NCBI GenBank assembly: GCA_016866775.1
Contig: VGLJ01000035.1
Location: 1 to 48,903 of the forward strand
Reading direction: 5' to 3'
Length of the DNA: 48,903 bases
DNA from: Candidatus Rokuibacteriota bacterium
Lineage (GTDB): Bacteria > Methylomirabilota > Methylomirabilia > Rokubacteriales > CSP1-6
In this document: positions 27,224 through 35,414 of the stretch, one piece after another
Numbering within the stretch: position 1 is the stretch's first letter
Layout: each line of letters starts with the position of its first letter
Notes under the pieces: model-generated
What the model saw: only the letters and a program-made list of their open reading frames with translations
Databases searched by the model: none
Told to the model about the DNA's origin: nothing
Translations under genes and position numbers: made by a program

Positions 27224-28707
27224 AAGTCGAGGTCGTCAGCGGGGCGCTGGGTGAAGTGAAGGCGGATGCCGTCGTCGTCGGCATGTCGGCCGACGACAAG
27301 AAGCTGCCGGCCGGCCTGGCCGCGCTCGACCGGCAGGCGAGCGGGCGCATCGCCGCGGTGCTCGCGGCGGAGAAGTTCCAGGGCAAGCCCGGCGCCGTCA
27401 CGCACCTGCACGTCGCCGACGGCTTCGGCGCCTCGCGCATCGTCGTGACGGGTCTCGGGAGCCGCACGGAGATGGCGGCGGAGATGGTGCGGCGCGCGGC
27501 CGCGGCCGGTGTGCGGCGCGCCCGCGACCTCGGCGCGCGCACGGTCGCGCTCGACGTCCTCGGTGACCGCCTGCCCGCGCGCGAGCGCGCGCATGCCGCC
27601 GTCGAGGGCGCGGTGCTCGGCACCTACGTCTTCGATCGCTACAAGCGCGAGAAGAGCGAGAAGGCGGTCGAGACCCTGCGCGTGGTCGCGCCCGATCGCC
27701 GCCAGACCCGCGAGGTGACCGAGGGCGCGCGCCGCGGCGAGGTCTTCGCCGAGGGCACGTGGCTCGCGCGCGACCTCATCAACGCGCCCGCGAACGACGT
27801 GCATCCCACCTACGTGGCCGAGGTGGCCCGCCAGATCGCGCGCGAGGGCAAGCTGAAGATCAAGGTCCTCGAGCGCGACGAGTGCGCCAAGCTCGGCATG
27901 GGCGCGTTCCTCGGCGTCGCGAAGGGCAGCGAGCAGCCGCCGAAGTTCATCCACCTCACGTACACGCCCTCCGGCCGCGCCACCAAGCGGGTGGCGATCG
28001 TCGGCAAGGGGATCACGTTCGACTCCGGCGGCCTCGACCTCAAGAGCGCCGAGGGCATGGCGCGCATGAAGAACGACATGTCGGGCGCGGCCGCGGTGCT
28101 CGGCATCATGAAGGCGCTCCCGAAGCTCGGCGCGCGCGTGGAAGTGCACGGCCTCATCGCCGCGACCGAGAACATGCCGTCGGGATCGGCCATCCGGCCC
28201 GGCGACATCCTGCGCGCGATGAACGGCACGACGATCGAGATCGGCAACACCGACGCGGAGGGCCGTCTGACGCTCGCGGACGCGCTCTGCTACGCCGCGA
28301 AGTTCATCGAGCCGCAGGAGATGATCGACATGGCGACGCTCACGGGCGCGTGCGTCGTCGCGCTCGGCGCGCTGTGCTCCGGGCTCTTCGCCAACGACCA
28401 GCGCCTCGCCGATCGCCTGCTCGCCTCCGCGCGCGCCGCGGGCGAGCGCGCGTGGCAGCTGCCGCTCATCGACGAGTACAAGGAGCAGTTCAAGAGCGAC
28501 GTCGCGGACCTGAACAACACCGGCGGGCGCAACGGCGGCGCGATCACCGCCGGGCTCTTCATCAAGGAGTTCGCGGGGACGATCCCGTGGGCCCACCTCG
28601 ACATCGCCGGCCCCGCGTTCATCGACAAGGACTCGCCGCTCGGCCCGAAGGGCGCAACGGGTGTCGGCGTGCGCACGCTGCTGACCTACCTCAGCGACGG
28701 GAAGTAG
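27220..28707 (+). CDS. pepA: Leucyl aminopeptidase (M17)
   Basis: A 495-residue M17 aminopeptidase that removes N-terminal residues from peptides with two metal ions. The catalytic domain has VAIVGKGITFDSGGLDLK, MKNDMSGAAAVLG, the family signature NTDAEGRL at about residues 343-350, and PLIDEYKEQFKSDVADLNN. The length is normal. The ATG overlaps the Nudix stop by 4 nt. It may yield glycine and other amino acids for the neighbouring cleavage system, though that link is only positional. Confidence 0.96.
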   Translation: MKVEVVSGALGEVKADAVVVGMSADDKKLPAGLAALDRQASGRIAAVLAAEKFQGKPGAVTHLHVADGFGASRIVVTGLGSRTEMAAEMVRRAAAAGVRRARDLGARTVALDVLGDRLPARERAHAAVEGAVLGTYVFDRYKREKSEKAVETLRVVAPDRRQTREVTEGARRGEVFAEGTWLARDLINAPANDVHPTYVAEVARQIAREGKLKIKVLERDECAKLGMGAFLGVAKGSEQPPKFIHLTYTPSGRATKRVAIVGKGITFDSGGLDLKSAEGMARMKNDMSGAAAVLGIMKALPKLGARVEVHGLIAATENMPSGSAIRPGDILRAMNGTTIEIGNTDAEGRLTLADALCYAAKFIEPQEMIDMATLTGACVVALGALCSGLFANDQRLADRLLASARAAGERAWQLPLIDEYKEQFKSDVADLNNTGGRNGGAITAGLFIKEFAGTIPWAHLDIAGPAFIDKDSPLGPKGATGVGVRTLLTYLSDGK

Positions 28708-28708
28708 C

Positions 28709-29554
28709 CTGGGCGCCGTCGACCTCCACTCCCACACCACCGCGTCGGACGGCACCCTCGCGCCGCGCGACCTCGTCGCGCTCGCCGCGAGGCACGGGGT
28801 GACGGTGCTCGCGGTGACCGACCACGACTCGACGCAAGGTCTGGCCGAGGCGCGCGCGGCGGCGGCCGCGCATCCCGGGATGACGATCGTGCCCGGCATC
28901 GAGATCAACTGCGACGTCGACGGCGCCGAGATCCACGTGCTCGGCTACTTCCTCGACGTCGGGGCGTCCTGGTTCCAGGAGTTCCTCCGCGAACAGCGTG
29001 CCGAGCGCGCCGCGCGCGTGCATCGCGTGCTCGCGAAGCTCGCCGACCTCGGGATGTTCGTCGACGCGGACGAGGTCTGGGCACTCGTGAAGGAGGGCTC
29101 CGCCGGCCGCCCGCACATCGCGCAGGCGATGGTGCATCGGGGCTACGTGCGCTCCGTGCGCGAGGCGTTCGACCGGTTCCTGCGCAACGGCGGTCCCGCC
29201 GCCGCGCCGCGGCGGAAGCTCGCGCCGGAGCAGGCGGTCGGCATCATCAGGAAGGCGCGAGGCGTGCCCGTTCTGGCGCACCCTGGGCTGGCGAACCGCG
29301 ACGCCATGATCCCGCTCCTCGTCGAGGCCGGCCTGGTTGGTATCGAGAGTTACTATCCCGAGCACTCCGCGGGTCAGACGCAGACCTATCTCTCGCTCTG
29401 CGAGCGCCACGGACTGGTCGCAACAGGTGGCTCGGATTTCCACGGCCCCGGCATCGGGCATGCGCCGCATCCCGGCGCGCAGGCGGTCCCGCAGACCGTC
29501 TGGGAGCAGTTGCGCGACCGCGCCGCGGAACTCGGCGCGGTGGTCGCGAGTTAA
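28709..29554 (+). CDS. PHP-domain phosphoesterase (RNase AM/YciV-like), non-canonical start
   Basis: A 281-residue PHP metal-dependent phosphoesterase. Motifs are DLHSHTTASDGT (HxH), VTDHDS, GIEINCDVDG, HVLGYFLD, AHPG and GSDFHG. Relatives include the 5' exonuclease RNase AM and 3',5'-nucleotide bisphosphate phosphatases. The first ATG/GTG/TTG in frame after the upstream in-frame stop (28682) is the GTG at 28799, which would remove the HxH metal site. I therefore start at CTG 28709, one base after the pepA stop; an unusual start or a sequence error are both possible. Confidence 0.8.
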   Translation: MGAVDLHSHTTASDGTLAPRDLVALAARHGVTVLAVTDHDSTQGLAEARAAAAAHPGMTIVPGIEINCDVDGAEIHVLGYFLDVGASWFQEFLREQRAERAARVHRVLAKLADLGMFVDADEVWALVKEGSAGRPHIAQAMVHRGYVRSVREAFDRFLRNGGPAAAPRRKLAPEQAVGIIRKARGVPVLAHPGLANRDAMIPLLVEAGLVGIESYYPEHSAGQTQTYLSLCERHGLVATGGSDFHGPGIGHAPHPGAQAVPQTVWEQLRDRAAELGAVVAS

Positions 29555-29573
29555 CCCGCCGTCACGCGGCGCC

Positions 29574-29954
29574 ATGAACGTCCAGGTGTTCGGCTTCAAG
29601 GATTGCCAGGAGACGCGCAAGGCGCTGCGCTTCTTCTCCGACCGCCGCATCGCCGTGCACTTCGTCGACCTGAAGGAGCGCCCCGCATCGAAAGGTGAGC
29701 TCAGACGCTTCGCCGACAAGCACGGCGCGGCGGCGCTCATCGACAAGACCTCGCCGTGCTTCAAGGCGCTCGGCCTTCACGTCAGCGGCGACTCGCCGCA
29801 GCGCCAGGTCGAGCGCGCGCTCGCGGAGCCGCGCCTGCTCAAGACGCCGCTGGTGCGCATCGACCAGCGCGTGAGCATCGGCTACGTGCCCGACGAATGG
29901 GCGACAACCCTTGGGGGGCTTGGGGGGCGCCCGGAGCCCCCCAATTCCAGATGA
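29574..29954 (+). CDS. ArsC/Spx-family protein with repeat-encoded C-terminal tail
   Basis: A 126-residue thioredoxin-fold protein. The N-terminus MNVQVFGFKDCQETRKALRF has the single N-terminal cysteine and the C-x3-R spacing of the ArsC/Spx/YffB group, and LLKTPLVRID is the cis-proline region. True arsenate reductase activity is not assured. The last residues after EWATT are encoded by the G6 hairpin repeat (LGGLGGRPEPPNSR) and are unlikely to belong to the fold. Its TGA overlaps the ATG of the receiver protein. Confidence 0.85.
   Translation: MNVQVFGFKDCQETRKALRFFSDRRIAVHFVDLKERPASKGELRRFADKHGAAALIDKTSPCFKALGLHVSGDSPQRQVERALAEPRLLKTPLVRIDQRVSIGYVPDEWATTLGGLGGRPEPPNSR
29911..29946 (+). repeat. 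G6 hairpin repeat, copy 2
   Basis: TTGGGGGGCTT followed by GGGGGGC / GCCCGGA / GCCCCCCAATT, able to fold back on itself. It is the inverse of copy 1 and shares the GGGGGGCTTGGGGGGC core with copy 3. It lies inside the 3' end of the ArsC-like gene and stops 4 nt before the next start codon. Confidence 0.8.
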
Positions 29955-30322
29955 ACGTTCTGATCATCGACGACGACGCGGAGATCGGACGGACGCTCGG
30001 GAACCTCCTCGAGCGCCGCAAGCACACCGTCACGCTCGCGACGCGCGGCCAGGAGGCGCTCGGCCTCGCGAAGACGACCGCGTTCGACATCGTGATCCTC
30101 GACGTCCGGATGCCCGACATGGACGGCTTCGGGGTGCTGCAGGCGCTGCGCGCGCAAGGCTCCGCCGGCGGCGTCATCATGCTCACGGGCCAGGGGGACG
30201 TCGAGGACGCCGTGCGCGCGCAGCAGCTCGGCGCCGACGACTACCTGCCGAAGCCGATCCGCATCGCCGCGCTCGATCGCGTGCTCGCCGCGATCGGCGG
30301 TCGTAAGAAACCACCTTCGTAA
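29951..30322 (+). CDS. Receiver-only response regulator (CheY-like)
   Basis: A 123-residue receiver domain without an output domain. The acidic pair is in VLIIDDDAEIG, the phospho-acceptor Asp in FDIVILDVRMPDMDGFG (about residue 52), the Thr in IMLTGQGD and the Lys in YLPKPI. It overlaps the ArsC-like gene by 4 nt and comes 11 nt before the dienelactone hydrolase. No histidine kinase is adjacent, so it is an orphan regulator. Confidence 0.92.
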   Translation: MNVLIIDDDAEIGRTLGNLLERRKHTVTLATRGQEALGLAKTTAFDIVILDVRMPDMDGFGVLQALRAQGSAGGVIMLTGQGDVEDAVRAQQLGADDYLPKPIRIAALDRVLAAIGGRKKPPS

Positions 30323-30333
30323 GGAGACCGATC

Positions 30334-31181
30334 ATGCCGAGGACGAAGAGCCCGCTGTCGCGCAGGGAAGTCCTGAAGTTCGGCGCGTTCACCACCGTCG
30401 GCGGCGTGCTGACGCCCGGGATCTCGATGGCCCAGGCCATCGTCACCGACACCAAGGGGATCAGCGCGCCAGACATCACGCTCACTGTCAAGGGCACGGC
30501 GATTCCCGGCTACGAGGCGCGGCCGGAGGCGCCGGGCCGCTACCCGATCGTCGTCGCCATCTCCGGCTTCACCGGCCTCACCGAGCAGCACAAGGACGTC
30601 TGCCGCCGCTTCGCGCACGCGGGGTACTACGCGGTCGCGCCCGAGCTCTTCCATCGCGAGGGTGGCATGGCGGGCAAGCCCCAGCCCGAGCTGTCGCGCA
30701 TTTCGGCGAGCATCGGCCGCGCGCAGTATCTCGGTGACATCCGCGCCGCGGCGGACCACGCGAAGGGCAGTCGTTCGCGCGCGCCGACCGGATCGGCGTC
30801 ACCGGCTTCTGCGGCGGCGGCGCGCTCACGCTGCACTTCACCGCCGAGAACCCGGACGTGACCGCGGCCGTGCCGTGGTACGGCCATCTCAAGCGCGTGT
30901 ACAACGACACACCGGGCGTGGACGCGTTCAGCCTCGTGAGCAAGATCAAGGTGCCGGTGCTCGGGCTCTACGGCGATGCCGACACGGGCATCCCGAACGA
31001 CGACGTGAAGCGCTTCGAGACCGAGCTCAAGAAGACGAACCCGAACGTGGAGTTCATCCTCTATCCGGGCGCGCCGCACGCGTTCTTCTCCGACGACCGG
31101 CCGCAGGTCTATCGCAAGGACGCGGCGGACGACGCCTGGAAGCGCTGCATCGCGTTCTTCGACAAGCACCTCAAGGCGTAG
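30334..31181 (+). pseudogene. Tat-exported dienelactone hydrolase family protein, frameshifted
   Basis: The N-terminal part has a twin-arginine signal (SPLSRREVLKFGAF, then a hydrophobic stretch to AQA) and the hydrolase strands YPIVVAISGFTGLTEQHKDV. After HAKG (near 30766) the reading frame slips. The nucleophile segment RIGVTGFCGGGALTLHF and the rest (VPVLGLYGDADTGIPNDD, YPGAPHAFFSDD) continue one frame over and stop at 31181. Adding one G at the GGG of 30765-30767 restores a 282-residue protein with cysteine nucleophile, Asp and His. Ribosome binding site AAGGAGA is good. The break may be real or a sequencing error. Confidence 0.88.
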
Positions 31182-31976
31182 GTGGTCGTTTTCATCACCG
31201 GGGCGTCGTCGGGCATCGGCGCCGCGCTCGCGCGGGAGTACGCGCGGCGCGGCGCCGATGTCGCGTTGGCGGCGCGCCGGACGGACCGCCTGGAGACGCT
31301 CGCGAGCGAGCTCTCCGCGAGCGGCCGGCGGGCGCTCGTGCTCGCGTGCGACGTCACGCGGGACGGCGAGCTGGAGGCCGCCGTCGCGAAGACGCGCGAG
31401 GCGTTCGGCGGCATCGACGTCGTCATCGCCAACGCCGGGTTCGGGGTCGTCGGGCCCGTCGAGCGCCTCGGCCTGGCCGACTATCGCCGCCAGTTCGAGA
31501 CCAACGTGTTCGGCGTGCTGCGCACGATCTACGCCACGCTCGACGACCTCAAGCGCTCGCGCGGCCGGCTCGCGATCCTCGGATCCGTCACCGGTCATCT
31601 CGCCACCCCCGGCAGCTCGCCGTACGCGATGAGCAAGTTTGCCATCCGCGCGCTCGCCGAGGCGTTGCGGCACGAGCTCCGTCCCGCGGGGGTCACGGTG
31701 ACGCTCGTCAGCCCGGGGTTCGTCGAGAGCGAGATCCGCCTCGTCGACAACGAGGGCCGGCTCCGCACCGAGACCCGCGACGTCGTGCCGCGCTGGCTCC
31801 GCATGGGCTCGGCGCCCGCGGCGCGCAAGATCATCCGCGCGATCGAGCGTCGCCGCCGTGAAGCCGTCATCACGGGGCACGGCAAGGCGCTCGTGTTCCT
31901 GCAGCGGCACGCGCCCGGGCTGATGAGCGCGCTCGTCGGCCTCTCAGGCTATCGCGGCCGTTCCGAACCGCGCTGA
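31182..31976 (+). CDS. Short-chain dehydrogenase/reductase
   Basis: A 264-residue classical SDR. TGASSGIG cofactor loop, a basic AARRTDR after the second strand (NADP preference), NAGFGVVG, the catalytic serine in LGSVTGHLA and YAMSK with Tyr/Lys. The C-terminal RHAPGLMSALVGL piece resembles DltE-like members. It starts with GTG directly after the dienelactone hydrolase stop (0 nt), so the two genes are coupled. The substrate is unknown. Confidence 0.93.
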   Translation: MVVFITGASSGIGAALAREYARRGADVALAARRTDRLETLASELSASGRRALVLACDVTRDGELEAAVAKTREAFGGIDVVIANAGFGVVGPVERLGLADYRRQFETNVFGVLRTIYATLDDLKRSRGRLAILGSVTGHLATPGSSPYAMSKFAIRALAEALRHELRPAGVTVTLVSPGFVESEIRLVDNEGRLRTETRDVVPRWLRMGSAPAARKIIRAIERRRREAVITGHGKALVFLQRHAPGLMSALVGLSGYRGRSEPR

Positions 31977-31997
31977 AGATTGATCGGCAGTCGCGGA

Positions 31998-32020
31998 GGG
32001 CGCGGATTCACTCCGCGCCC
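31998..32020. terminator. Stem-loop between convergent SDR and MFS genes
   Basis: GGGCGCGGA (31998-32006), loop TTCAC, TCCGCGCCC (32012-32020): a perfect 9-bp stem that begins 21 nt after the SDR stop and covers the stop codon of the opposing MFS gene. Confidence 0.55.
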
Positions 32021-33333
32021 GGAGCGTCGGGGGGCTTGGGGGGCCGCTGGAGGCGGCCCCCCATGTGAAACACATTCCGGCAGCGCGTCTCCGTGACGAA
32101 CGCAGCGCTGATCACGCCCGCGCTCGCGACGGCGAGGCAGAGCGTGAACGCCGCTTCGTAGGCCCGCGCCGAGTAGAGCCGCGCGCCCGCGACCGCGAGC
32201 CCGTCCCACTGCGCGTCCAGCACGACGCCGAGCAGCCACTGCACCACCGCGAACGTGAAGAAGATCGGCATGTTGCAGAAGCCCATCGCGATGCCGACCC
32301 GCGCGGGATCGTTCACCTCGCGCACGCACGCCCACACGAGGATCAAGCCTGACGCGCTCAGTCCCATGAGGAAGAACAGCGCCGGCAGCATGGTCGCGGA
32401 CGGCCGAGCGCCCGCGAGCGCGAGCGGCAGCCAGCACGTCGCGTAGACGATCGCGAACACCACGAAGGGCAGCCGCCGGCGACCGAGCCAGCGGTCCGAG
32501 AGCCAGCCGACGAGCGGCGAGCCGACGATCAGCCCGACGGGGATCAGGGCGAGGCTGTTCGCCGCGCGCACGCGGTCGAAGCCGTACACCTGCATCAGGT
32601 AGGGCGCGCCCCACAAGCCGAGGAACGCGATCGCCGTGGCGTAGACGCCGCCGGCGGCCAGCGCGGGCGGCCACGTCCGCGGGTTGCCGATCACGACGGG
32701 AATCCCGCGTATCACCTCGGCGAGCGTGCCCGGCGCCGGGTGCGCGGCGTTGACCGCCGGCAGGCCGAGCGCCTGCGGCCGATCGCGGATGAGGAGCGCG
32801 CCGCCGAGCGCGAGCACCGCGGTGATCGCGCCGATCAGCACGAAGCTCTGCCTCCACCCGAGCGCTTCGACCGCCAGCGCGAGCGGCGTCGAGGCGAGCA
32901 GCGCGCCGACGTTGCCGACGCCCTGCGTGGAGCCGGACACCGTCGCGAACTCGTCGGGCCGGAACCACTCCGCGAGCAGCGTGAGCCAGGCGATGAGGAT
33001 CACGGAGGCGCCCAGACTCGTGAGGAGGCGGCCCGCGACGGCGACGGAGAACACCGGTGCCACGCCGAACAGCGCGGACCCGGCGCCCATCGCCAGACAG
33101 CCCAGAGTCAGCGTCCACCGCGATCCGAGCGTGTCGACGAGCGAGCCCGCGACGAGCGCCATCACCACGAACGTGTAGGGATAGATCGCGGCGAGGGCGC
33201 CGAGCGTCGAGCCACCGATCGAGAGCGCGCGCATCAGATCGGTGGCGACGACCGCCGGCGCGACGCGATGGAAGTAGGAGAAGAGATAGATGGACGCCGG
33301 CACGAGGAAGATCGCCCAGCGCCACCGCCTCAC
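32008..33333 (-). CDS. MFS transporter with repeat-encoded C-terminal tail
   Basis: A 441-residue, 12-helix major facilitator. It starts RRWRWAIFLVPASIYLFSYFHRVAP, has ASVILIAWLTLLAEWF in the first half and LVGWLSDRWLGRRRLPFV as the loop 8/9 motif. The opening resembles GudP/NarK-like organic anion carriers; the substrate is unknown. GTG at 33333 overlaps the stop of the hotdog gene (GTGA), which fixes the start. The last 18 or so residues (MGGRLQRPPKPPDAPGAE) are encoded by repeat copy 3 and the terminator and are probably not part of the original protein. Confidence 0.9.
   Translation of the reverse strand: MRRWRWAIFLVPASIYLFSYFHRVAPAVVATDLMRALSIGGSTLGALAAIYPYTFVVMALVAGSLVDTLGSRWTLTLGCLAMGAGSALFGVAPVFSVAVAGRLLTSLGASVILIAWLTLLAEWFRPDEFATVSGSTQGVGNVGALLASTPLALAVEALGWRQSFVLIGAITAVLALGGALLIRDRPQALGLPAVNAAHPAPGTLAEVIRGIPVVIGNPRTWPPALAAGGVYATAIAFLGLWGAPYLMQVYGFDRVRAANSLALIPVGLIVGSPLVGWLSDRWLGRRRLPFVVFAIVYATCWLPLALAGARPSATMLPALFFLMGLSASGLILVWACVREVNDPARVGIAMGFCNMPIFFTFAVVQWLLGVVLDAQWDGLAVAGARLYSARAYEAAFTLCLAVASAGVISAAFVTETRCRNVFHMGGRLQRPPKPPDAPGAE
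32029..32062 (+). repeat. G6 hairpin repeat, copy 3
   Basis: GGGGGGCTTGGGGGGC core as in copy 2, then a different loop (CGCTGGAGGCG) and GCCCCCC. It lies inside the 3' end of the MFS gene, immediately after the 31998-32020 stem-loop. Confidence 0.75.
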
Positions 33334-34190
33334 GGAACGTACGCCGGGAACACGCGGCGCAGGACGTCGGCAGGATTGACGGCGAGCAACCCGGTGACGA
33401 GCTTGCGCGCGGCCCCGCGCACGGCGACGAAGGTGATCGCCGCGCTCGCGACGAGCGTCCCCGCGCCGTCCCACGCCGCGACCGACGTCTCCCAGTAGCG
33501 CGGATCTTCCGCGCGCGCGTGCACGGCGGCGCGCGACCCCGCGACGACGATCGGCTTCCCGAATGCCACGGGCGCGTGGAGCCGAACGCGCAGCTCGGTG
33601 GTCATGCCGGACTCACCCGACGCCGCCGCGCCCAGCCAGAACGCTGCCTCGTCGAGCAGCGCCGTGAGCGCGACCGGCGCGAGCCGGTCCTGGCCGGTGA
33701 TGCGGAGCTCGTCGCGCGGTGTCCACACGCTGTGCACGCGGTCGTCGTCGATGGCGAGCTGCACGCGCAGGCCGAGCGCGTTCTCGGTCCCGCAGGCGAA
33801 GCAGGTTTTCGACAGCGGCAGCACGCTCTCGGGCGAGCGCGCGGATGGAGGCGCGTCCGGCGATTCCGGGCCGATCCCGTCCTCGACCGTGCCGTCGACG
33901 AGCAGCGTCGCGCCATCGAGCAGCCGCACGCGCGTGACCGGATCCGAGCGCTCGACCGCGAGCGTGAGCGGCGAGCCGAGCGGCACGCGGCGACGATACG
34001 TGCCGGCGACGACCCGCGCGCCGGCACGTGACGCGCCACCGCGCGACGCCACGGCGTCGAAGAGCGCGAGCACGGTGCCCCCGTGCGCGGTCTCCGGCAG
34101 CCCGGCGAAGCGCGGATCGAGCGTGACGCGGCCATCGGCGCGGACGCTCGCGCGAAGGAGGTCGTCGGTCGATGCGTGCGGAGCGGTCAT
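33330..34190 (-). CDS. Double-hotdog thioesterase-like protein
   Basis: A 286-residue protein with two hotdog-like halves. The first has GLPETAHGGTVLALFDAVAS (about 30-50); a linker carries the CFACGTENALGLRV motif seen in PaaI/DUF4442-type hotdog proteins; the second has RLAPVALTALLDEAAFWL. An acyl-CoA thioesterase or hydratase-like role is plausible but unproven. It is the first gene of a two-gene unit with the MFS transporter (4-nt overlap) and diverges from the second MFS gene. Confidence 0.78.
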   Translation of the reverse strand: MTAPHASTDDLLRASVRADGRVTLDPRFAGLPETAHGGTVLALFDAVASRGGASRAGARVVAGTYRRRVPLGSPLTLAVERSDPVTRVRLLDGATLLVDGTVEDGIGPESPDAPPSARSPESVLPLSKTCFACGTENALGLRVQLAIDDDRVHSVWTPRDELRITGQDRLAPVALTALLDEAAFWLGAAASGESGMTTELRVRLHAPVAFGKPIVVAGSRAAVHARAEDPRYWETSVAAWDGAGTLVASAAITFVAVRGAARKLVTGLLAVNPADVLRRVFPAYVP

Positions 34191-34206
34191 GGCGCGACGC
34201 GCGTGC

Positions 34207-34212
34207 GATAAT
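34207..34212 (+). promoter_or_regulatory. -10-like box for a leaderless MFS transcript
   Basis: GATAAT lies 5 nt before the GTG start at 34218 in a 27-nt divergent intergenic space. There is no Shine-Dalgarno. Confidence 0.35.
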
Positions 34213-34217
34213 CGCGC

Positions 34218-35414
34218 GTGCGGGACATCTTAGCGAACCCCGCGTTCGTCCGCGCGGCGCTCACCAGCTTCTTCTTCTTTTTCGGCCAGAACGCCTTCGT
34301 GCTCCTTCCGCTCTACGTGAAGCGCCTCGGCGGCGGCGAGATCGAGATCGGCCTCGTCATGGGACTCTACAGCGCGGTCGGCATCGTCGCGCAGCCGCTG
34401 CTCGGCCCGTGGGTCGACGCGCTCGGGCGGCGGCCGTTCATGCTCGCGGGCATCGCGTGCATGCTGCTCTCGACGGTGCTCGCGGCCGTCGCGCACACCG
34501 TGCCGCTGCTGATCGTCGTCCGGCTCCTCCAGGGGCTCGGATTCTCGGCGTTCTTCGTCGCGAACTTCTCGTACGTGATCGATCTCATCGAGCCCGAGCG
34601 CCGCGGGATGGCGCTCGGCATCTACGGCGTCTCGGGGTTCGCGTCGACCGCGCTCGCCCCGCTGCTGGCGGAGTGGCTCGTCCGGCGGTGGGGCTTCAAC
34701 GCGCTGTTCCTCGCGAGCGGCGTCACCGTGCTCGTCGCCGCCGGGCTGGCGTGGCGGATGCGCGAGACCCAGCGGACGGAGATCCGCTACGTGCGCGGCC
34801 TCCGCTGGGCGCGCGAGGCCTTCGCCGACATCTTCCGCCGCCACATGGCGGTGTCGTTCTTCTTCGGCCTCGGCACCGGCACGCTGTCGGCGTTCCTGCC
34901 GACGTTCGCGGAAGACCTCGGCGTCCGCACGGTGGCGCTGTTCTACACGGGCTACGCGGTGTCGGCCATCGCGGTGCGCGTGGCAGGCGGCCGCCTCATC
35001 GACACCGCGGGCCGCCGCGCGGTGATCGTGCCGTCGATGTTCGTGCTCGCGCTGGCCGCGACGGTGCTCGCGGCGACGGGGTACGGCGCCGCGCGCGGGA
35101 TGCCGGTTCCGGTCCTCGGCGTGGTGATCGTGGCCGGCACGCTCTCGGGCGGCGCGCACGGCTTCCTTTACCCCGCACTCGCGGCGCTCGTCGCCGACGA
35201 TGCGCCACCCGCGCGTCGCGGCGCCGTGATCGGCATCTTCAGCGCGCTGTTCCTCTGCGGCCAGGCCGGCGGCGCCCTGGCGTTCGGGGCGTTCGCGCAC
35301 GGCCTCGGCTACCCGGTGATGTGGACGGCCCTCGCGGTCGCGATCGCCGCGGGCGGTGTCGTCAGTCTCGGCCTCGAACGCCCGGCGTATACTCGCGCAC
35401 GGGGGAACCCATGA
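34218..35414 (+). CDS. MFS transporter
   Basis: A 398-residue, 12-helix major facilitator of the drug/sugar-efflux type. It begins ANPAFVRAALTSFFFFFGQNAF, has the loop 2/3 motif GPWVDALGRRPFMLAGI, LLQGLGFSAFFVANFSYV, and GGRLIDTAGRRAVIVPS in the second half. No close substrate assignment is possible. The GTG start at 34218 is the only one that precedes the first helix, and ATGA overlap joins its 3' end to the nuclease-family gene. Confidence 0.92.
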   Translation: MRDILANPAFVRAALTSFFFFFGQNAFVLLPLYVKRLGGGEIEIGLVMGLYSAVGIVAQPLLGPWVDALGRRPFMLAGIACMLLSTVLAAVAHTVPLLIVVRLLQGLGFSAFFVANFSYVIDLIEPERRGMALGIYGVSGFASTALAPLLAEWLVRRWGFNALFLASGVTVLVAAGLAWRMRETQRTEIRYVRGLRWAREAFADIFRRHMAVSFFFGLGTGTLSAFLPTFAEDLGVRTVALFYTGYAVSAIAVRVAGGRLIDTAGRRAVIVPSMFVLALAATVLAATGYGAARGMPVPVLGVVIVAGTLSGGAHGFLYPALAALVADDAPPARRGAVIGIFSALFLCGQAGGALAFGAFAHGLGYPVMWTALAVAIAAGGVVSLGLERPAYTRARGNP

